In this document: positions 59,783 to 64,000 of the stretch, piece by piece
How positions within the stretch are numbered: the stretch's first letter is position 1
How the letters are laid out: every line of letters begins with the position of its first letter
Origin: Lachnospiraceae bacterium
Lineage (GTDB): Bacteria; Bacillota; Clostridia; Lachnospirales; Lachnospiraceae
Assembly (NCBI GenBank): GCA_017627275.1
Contig: JAGAHC010000051.1
Location: 1 to 64,000, forward strand
Direction: 5' to 3'
DNA: 64,000 nt
Position numbers and translations under genes: made by a program
The notes under the pieces: model-generated
What the model was told of the DNA's origin: nothing
What the model saw: the letters and a program-made list of their open reading frames with translations, nothing else
The model's database searches: none

Positions 59783-60000
59783 GGAAAATGGTCCCGGGCG
59801 GCCGGTGGTATATGTTTCTGTCCAGCGGCGTGCGTGTGCGCCACTACTTAGACGACGTAAAAAGGGTGTAGAGGCTCTCCTCTACACCCTTTTGTCGTCT
59901 TATGTAGTGCTGCGCACTAAGATCGAGCGAAAGCGTCCGCGCAGCGGAAACATATACCACCGGCCGCCCGGGACCATTTTCCTCAGGGACGAGTGGTTCC
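59765..60000. repeat. 236-base palindromic element with perfect 54-base inverted arms
   Basis: Arms 59765-59818 and 59947-60000 are exact reverse complements (outer end GGAACCACTCGTCCCTGAGG). The interior is also largely self-complementary and centres on a perfect 15-base stem. It fills the whole space between the convergent tdk and phosphatase genes. The outer part is the same family as the repeats at 20340, 31634 and 37932. It codes for nothing, as expected of a non-autonomous REP/MITE-like element. Confidence 0.88.
59860..59893. terminator. Central bidirectional terminator of the 236-base element
   Basis: AAAAGGGTGTAGAGG, CTCT, CCTCTACACCCTTTT: a 15-base perfect stem with A- and T-tracts, ending both convergent genes. 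Confidence 0.8.
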
Positions 60001-60002
60001 CT

Positions 60003-60635
60003 CTAGTGAGGGTCGTACGGATCGAAGTGGCTTAGGAGCATCGGCATCTCTTCGTAGATGCCGTTGTTTAATGTCAGGTGAAAGATGTCGCAGTTTCCGA
60101 TGCGGGTCTCCCAGATCCGCGCGGGGCCTGTTCCGCGGATGACGCCGAGCATGGCGCGGATGGTCATGCCGTGGGTCGCGACGAAGACATGCAGGTCTTT
60201 CTCCTTTGTCTCTTCCGCATACCTTTCCCGCATGGCATCGAGAAAGTCTCCCGCTCTCTCAAAAACTTCATGCACCGTTTCGCCGCCGGCGGGCGCATCG
60301 TAGTGCTCGGGATCGGTGTTCAAAAGGGTCATGGCAAACGAATTCTTTACAAAGGATTTCCCTTCCGCCTCACCAAAGTGCATCTCCACCAGGCGGTCGT
60401 CGATCGTAAAGGCTTCCCTGGATTTACCGGTCAGGATCTCCGCCGTTTCGATGGCGCGGATCAGCGGACTCGCGTAGATCGCATCAAAAGTGATTTCCTT
60501 CTGCGCAAGTTCCTTCCGGGCATCTGCGGCCTGGGCCTTTCCCGTCTCGTTGAGCGGGATATCGCTCGCGCCCTGTGCCAGCTGTTGTTTGTTGTAGTCG
60601 GTCTCGCCGTGACGCATGATGTACAAATGCAGCAT
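60003..60635 (-). CDS. Histidine phosphatase family protein (phosphoglycerate mutase-like)
   Basis: A 210-residue protein. The catalytic RHGETDYN motif is at LYIMRHGETDYNKQQ. The phosphate-binding Arg is in YASPLIRAIETAEIL, the acid in VEMHFGEAEGK and the second His in VFVATHGMTIRAMLG. It hydrolyses or transfers phosphate on a small molecule; the substrate is unknown. It overlaps nothing, but its stop lies three bases from the repeat element. It is directly downstream of the LysR gene. Confidence 0.9.
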   Translation of the reverse strand: MLHLYIMRHGETDYNKQQLAQGASDIPLNETGKAQAADARKELAQKEITFDAIYASPLIRAIETAEILTGKSREAFTIDDRLVEMHFGEAEGKSFVKNSFAMTLLNTDPEHYDAPAGGETVHEVFERAGDFLDAMRERYAEETKEKDLHVFVATHGMTIRAMLGVIRGTGPARIWETRIGNCDIFHLTLNNGIYEEMPMLLSHFDPYDPH

Positions 60636-60640
60636 ATCTG

Positions 60641-61633
60641 TTATTTTCCTTTCCCGGGCTTCTTCGCTGCCGCTTTCCTGTCAGGTGTCTCCCCCCGGAC
60701 CGGCTTTCCGCGTTTTTGCGCGCGCAGGTAATGGCGCAGTTCCTCCACATACCTCTCGCCCATCTTGCTTAATACATTGTTTTTTCTGGTGATGAATCCG
60801 ATCTCCATGGTGTCGTTGGGATTGTTCCGGTCCGACTGAAACGGGATCGCCACATAGTCGTCGCCGTTGAGTTCCTCGCTGATGATGCCGGAGCAAAGCG
60901 TATAGCCGTTCAAACCCACCATCAGATTCAGATTCGTCGCGCGGTCATTCGTCCGGATGATTCGCGGGTATTCGTTGGTGCTTAAGATCTCTTCCGCAAA
61001 GTAGAAGGATCCGTTGTCTCCCTGGTCAAATGCCACACAAGGGTATTCGGAAAGCTCCTCGAAACGGATCGATCTCTTTTTTGCGAGCGGGTGTCCCTTC
61101 CACAGATAGACATAGGCCTGACAGTGAATGAGCGGCGTAAACTCCAGGCGGTTCGACCGAAGCAGTTTCTGAATGGCCGTCCGGTTGAAGTTCGACAGGT
61201 AAAGGATCCCGATCTCGCTCTTTAAGGTCGCCACGTCGCTGATGACATCCCTTGTCTTGGTCTCCATAATGGCAAATTCGTATTTTGACGTGTCGGATTT
61301 TTTGACCAGCTCCACAAAGGCCTTGACCGCAAAGGAATAGTGCTGCGTGGAGACGCTGAACTTTGCCTTCAGGTTCTCATTGTGTTCATACTTTTCCACC
61401 AGCTGCTCGTACTGCGCGTAGACCTCTCTGGCGTGCAGCAAAAACTCCCGCCCGTCGTTGGTCAGGGTCACACCTCTGCCGCTGCGCTGAAAGATCTTGA
61501 TGCCGATGTCCTTCTCCAGTTCCTGCACCGCCGCAGTCAGAGAAGGCTGCGAAATGTAGAGAACTTCCGACGCTTTATTGATGGATCCCGTTTCGGAGAT
61601 CACGATGACGTAATGCAGTTGCTGGAATGTCAT
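60641..61633 (-). CDS. LysR-family transcriptional regulator
   Basis: A 330-residue regulator. The HTH lies at MTFQQLHYVIVISETGSINK, then ASEVLYISQPSLTAAVQELE. The effector domain follows (FSVSTQHYSFAVKAFVELVK). The tail is basic. It is divergent from metA with a shared 159-base region, so it may control sulfur or methionine genes, as CysL, CbbR or MetR-type regulators do. ATG 61633 has GGAGGAAGCT upstream. Effector unknown. Confidence 0.87.
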   Translation of the reverse strand: MTFQQLHYVIVISETGSINKASEVLYISQPSLTAAVQELEKDIGIKIFQRSGRGVTLTNDGREFLLHAREVYAQYEQLVEKYEHNENLKAKFSVSTQHYSFAVKAFVELVKKSDTSKYEFAIMETKTRDVISDVATLKSEIGILYLSNFNRTAIQKLLRSNRLEFTPLIHCQAYVYLWKGHPLAKKRSIRFEELSEYPCVAFDQGDNGSFYFAEEILSTNEYPRIIRTNDRATNLNLMVGLNGYTLCSGIISEELNGDDYVAIPFQSDRNNPNDTMEIGFITRKNNVLSKMGERYVEELRHYLRAQKRGKPVRGETPDRKAAAKKPGKGK

Positions 61634-61678
61634 AGCTTCCTCCTTGTCGCTGCGAATTACGTTGTGCAGCCTGCAAAA

Positions 61679-61707
61679 ATTATAGACAAAGCCCTGCATA
61701 AATGCAA
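61679..61707 (-). promoter_or_regulatory. LysR gene promoter overlapped by a palindrome
   Basis: Minus-strand TTGCAT, a 17-base spacer and TATAAT. The palindrome TGCATAAATGCA (61695-61706) covers the -35, as expected for a self-repressing LysR regulator. Confidence 0.65.
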
Positions 61708-61736
61708 AAAAGCCGTGTCCCGGCATTCCGCGGATG

Positions 61737-61745
61737 TGCTACACT
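61737..61745 (+). promoter_or_regulatory. Extended -10 of metA
   Basis: TGC followed by TACACT, 47 bases before the metA ATG. The LysR palindrome lies about 40 bases upstream, a position from which LysR proteins often activate. No SAM riboswitch is seen. Confidence 0.45.
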
Positions 61746-61792
61746 AGAAAAAGCATTTTTTCAAATAAGATACTACGGAAAGGGCTTTCATC

Positions 61793-62719
61793 ATGCCGAT
61801 CAAGATCCCGAACGAGCTGCCGGCCAGACAGACGCTGGAAAACGAAAACATCTTCGTCATGGACGAATTCCGCGCGATCCATCAGGACATCCGTCCGCTT
61901 CGCGTGCTGATCCTGAATCTGATGCCGACCAAGGTCGCGACCGAGACACAGCTGGCAAGACTTCTGGGGAATACGCCCCTGCAGGTCGAAATGGTCCTGC
62001 TCGCGGTCGAAGGGCACACTCCCGCACACACATCGCAGGAGCATATGCTGGAATTCTATAAGACGTTTCCCGAAGTGCAGGACGAAAACTTCGACGGAAT
62101 GATCATCACCGGCGCGCCGGTGGAACAGCTTGCCTTTGAAGAAGTCGATTACTGGGACGAACTCTGCCGCATCATGGAATGGAGCAAATCCCACGTGCAC
62201 AGCGTGTTTCATATCTGCTGGGGCGCGCAGGCAGGACTGTATTATCACTACGGGATCCCGAAAGAGGCGCTGTCCGAGAAAATGTTCGGCGTCTTCAAGC
62301 ATCGCGTGACGCACAAGGGTTCCATTCTCTTCCGCGGTTTTGACGACACCTTCATGGTTCCCCACTCCCGGCACACCACGGTGCGGAGGGAAGAGATCGA
62401 AAAGGTCCCCGCCTTAAAGATCCTCGCGGAAAGTGAAGAAGCCGGCGTCTATGCGCTCTCCAACGACGGCGGAAGACATATCTTCATCATGGGCCATTCC
62501 GAATACGATACCGATACACTGGAGAAGGAGTACCTCCGCGATAAGACGGCAGGCCTTCCCATCCATGTTCCGGACAACTATTTCCCGAACGACGATGACA
62601 GCATCCCGCCCGTCTGTTCCTGGCGGTCCAGCGCGAACCTCTTGTATTCCAACTGGCTCAACTACTTCGTCTACCAGTCGACGCCCTACGATCTGCGCGA
62701 GGTCGTACCGCAGGAATAA
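61793..62719 (+). CDS. metA: Homoserine O-acetyltransferase of the MetA type
   Basis: A 308-residue glutamine-amidotransferase-like acyltransferase. The nucleophile is Cys142 in [10 protein letters not shown], and the His/Glu pair is in IMGHSEYD. At position 111 it has Glu (GAPVEQL), the residue that in studied MetA proteins favours acetyl-CoA over succinyl-CoA (Gly there). It therefore probably makes O-acetylhomoserine, the first step of methionine synthesis. It is divergent from the LysR gene, and the MetNIQ importer lies elsewhere in the window. Confidence 0.93.
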   Translation: MPIKIPNELPARQTLENENIFVMDEFRAIHQDIRPLRVLILNLMPTKVATETQLARLLGNTPLQVEMVLLAVEGHTPAHTSQEHMLEFYKTFPEVQDENFDGMIITGAPVEQLAFEEVDYWDELCRIMEWSKSHVHSVFHICWGAQAGLYYHYGIPKEALSEKMFGVFKHRVTHKGSILFRGFDDTFMVPHSRHTTVRREEIEKVPALKILAESEEAGVYALSNDGGRHIFIMGHSEYDTDTLEKEYLRDKTAGLPIHVPDNYFPNDDDSIPPVCSWRSSANLLYSNWLNYFVYQSTPYDLREVVPQE

Positions 62720-62733
62720 ACCGTTTATAGCCG

Positions 62734-63663
62734 TTATTCACGTTCGGAATTCAGGATGTTGATCATCTCCTGGATCATTTCCTCATCCTTTAAGCGGAAT
62801 TCGATCTCCACGCGGCGCGAGGCCTCCATGTCGATCCTGCCGTCTTCATCCACAACAGGGTTGCTGTAGGATTTTCCGTTCGTCGTCACGACGGCCCGCA
62901 GCTGCTCCAGCTCCGTTCGCGACAGGATGTTGCTTTCCTCCGACAGGCAGTACTGCGCCACCGAGAAGGCACGCTTCTGGGAAAGTTCGAGGTTAAAGAG
63001 GTACTCTCCGGTCGTATCGGTATGTCCTTCGATGATGATCTCGGAAACATACTGTCTGTACTCCGGCCCCAGCAGAATCTTCACATAGCGGGGCAGGAAG
63101 CGCGCGAGGAAGTCTTTGCCGGATGTTTTCAGAGAGTCTTCGTTATATTCGAAAAGGATGCTGGCATCAAAGGTAATGGCGCCGGTCTGTTCGTCCACGG
63201 CGATCCTTAAGTCCGAGTCCTCAAACTCCTCTTTCAGGTCTTCCACCAGGTCTTTGCGGACGCCGATGATTCTGTCGAGTTTGTCCTGCTGCTCGTCCAT
63301 CAGTTTCTGTAATTCTCCCAGGAGTTCGTTCTGCTCTTTCAGCGTCTCCTCCTGGGCCATGAGTTTCTCAGCCTGTTCCGCAAGCGCCGTCTCCTGCCTG
63401 CCGAGTGCCTCTGTCTGTTCTTCCAGAAGCTTTTGCTGCGCGGACACGATCTCACGCTCCTCATCCAGCGCTTCCGTCTGGGTGATGAGTTCCTGTTCCT
63501 TTCCGAGCAGTTCCGTCTCCTTGGCGTCATACTGTGCCTTGGCCCGCAGCATGGTCAGCGAGATGATCAGGACGAACGTCAGAAGAAGTCCCGCCATCAT
63601 ATCGGAATAGGACAGCCAGTAGTTGGTCTCTTCGTCCGGTTTTCTGTGGTGTCTTCGTATCAT
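62734..63663 (-). CDS. MotB/ZorB-like OmpA-domain membrane protein
   Basis: A 309-residue protein. A short basic N-terminus is followed by one membrane segment with an acidic ion-path residue (SYSDMMAGLLLTFVLII, Asp21), a coiled coil (about 43-150, rich in Glu/Gln) and an OmpA-like peptidoglycan-binding domain (EIIIEGHTDTTGEYLFNLEL, SQKRAFSVAQYCL). This is the stator-B layout of MotB and of Zorya ZorB. The next gene upstream supplies the A-type tail. No flagellar gene is near, so motility is unlikely. Downstream lies metA, not zorC. Confidence 0.8.
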   Translation of the reverse strand: MIRRHHRKPDEETNYWLSYSDMMAGLLLTFVLIISLTMLRAKAQYDAKETELLGKEQELITQTEALDEEREIVSAQQKLLEEQTEALGRQETALAEQAEKLMAQEETLKEQNELLGELQKLMDEQQDKLDRIIGVRKDLVEDLKEEFEDSDLRIAVDEQTGAITFDASILFEYNEDSLKTSGKDFLARFLPRYVKILLGPEYRQYVSEIIIEGHTDTTGEYLFNLELSQKRAFSVAQYCLSEESNILSRTELEQLRAVVTTNGKSYSNPVVDEDGRIDMEASRRVEIEFRLKDEEMIQEMINILNSERE

Positions 63664-63666
63664 GTA

Positions 63667-64000
63667 TTATCTTCTGCCCCGTCTGGAGGAGGATGTTCCG
63701 TCCTGTGCGATCGTTTCCACCGTCACGCTCAGGTCTTCGATGGCTTCGGCCGCCCGGTTGAGCGCCTTGTCCATTCCGGTGTAAGCGTCTTCCACCACTG
63801 CCGGCACCCTGTCCGTCACTTCCTTGATCTCCAGGATCGTGTCTCTGAAATGGGATTCGACATCGATCAGGTTCTCATCGATGATCTTGAATGTTTCGTC
63901 TACGCGGTGCGGCATCTGTACCACGGTGCCGCGCAGTTCTTCAAGCAGCTTCTTGTGCTCCGTCAGTTTCTTTTCGAAGCTGTCCGCGGAAACATCGAGC
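63667..64000 (-). CDS. C-terminal part of a MotA/ZorA-like partner (truncated by the window)
   Basis: The last 110 or so residues of a protein running off the right edge. It is helical, with ESHFRDTILEIKEVTDRVPA and KALNRAAEAIEDLSVTVETI, and ends in an Arg-rich SSSRRGRR. Such long helical tails are found after the MotA/TolQ/ExbB channel domain in ZorA-like proteins. The channel itself is not visible, so this rests on its position three bases upstream of the OmpA-domain gene. Confidence 0.5.
   Translation of the reverse strand, partial: LDVSADSFEKKLTEHKKLLEELRGTVVQMPHRVDETFKIIDENLIDVESHFRDTILEIKEVTDRVPAVVEDAYTGMDKALNRAAEAIEDLSVTVETIAQDGTSSSRRGRR

Noticed and set aside
62734..64000. Complete Zorya defence system
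   Set aside because: Only the B-subunit-like gene and a tail are visible. zorC, zorD or zorE are absent downstream, so the label would go beyond the evidence.

Overview
The window looks like chromosome of a Gram-positive Clostridia member, most likely Lachnospiraceae-like, with fairly high GC. This rests on the SCIFF ribosomal peptide with its radical SAM maturase, a DUF3048 lipoprotein, MurT, PepV, ECF-type and BMP-type transporters, purine-rich ribosome binding sites and lipobox-bearing substrate-binding proteins. No rRNA, tRNA or CRISPR array was seen. REGION 1 (1-22.4 kb) is one long minus-strand operon for a surface glycan. In order of transcription: GT2 glycosyltransferase, PseF, PseI and PseG-like enzymes (pseudaminic-type nonulosonate synthesis and activation), a GT52/sialyltransferase-like protein, a PglK-like ABC flippase, two large GT-C-like membrane proteins flanking a WecE-like aminotransferase, a GNAT acetyltransferase, a GtrB/DPM1-like polyprenyl-phosphate glycosyltransferase, a very large Wzy/ligase-like membrane protein, a PglF/EpsC-type dehydratase, a PglE/EpsN-type aminotransferase, a TviB-like UDP-sugar dehydrogenase, a C39-like peptidase, a DUF1624 membrane acyltransferase and finally murT, cut by the window edge. 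Most of these genes abut or overlap. REGION 2 (22.5-52.7 kb) is ordinary core genome in short operons: cytidine deaminase, the SCIFF RiPP pair, a zinc-ribbon MscL, a short Orn/Lys/Arg decarboxylase-like protein, an HD hydrolase, a PAS-GGDEF cyclase, an FAD protein, a D-Ala-D-Ala carboxypeptidase, a TSUP exporter, metNIQ, a DUF3048 lipoprotein, an ECF S-component, pepV, trxA, two D-2-hydroxyacid dehydrogenases, a Y-family polymerase with a small companion, a MATE exporter, argG, a MoxR/CoxE pair, single-chain serine dehydratase and a nucleoside ABC transporter (yufOPQ type). REGION 3 (about 52.8-57.55 kb) is a small AT-rich integrated element: tyrosine integrase, five small or unknown proteins, a terminase-small-subunit-like protein and an excisionase-like protein. 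It sits between the BMP lipoprotein gene (57.8-59.0 kb) and the transporter genes that lipoprotein should serve. It carries phased TGCATA repeats and resembles a phage satellite or minimal mobilizable island. REGION 4 (57.8-64 kb) returns to core genes: bmp, tdk, a histidine phosphatase, a LysR regulator divergent from metA, and a MotAB/ZorAB-like membrane motor pair running off the right edge. A scattered palindromic repeat family (GGAACCA...TGGTTCC) occurs at four places, always at gene ends. It serves as terminator in at least two of them, and one copy is a 236-base element with perfect 54-base inverted arms.
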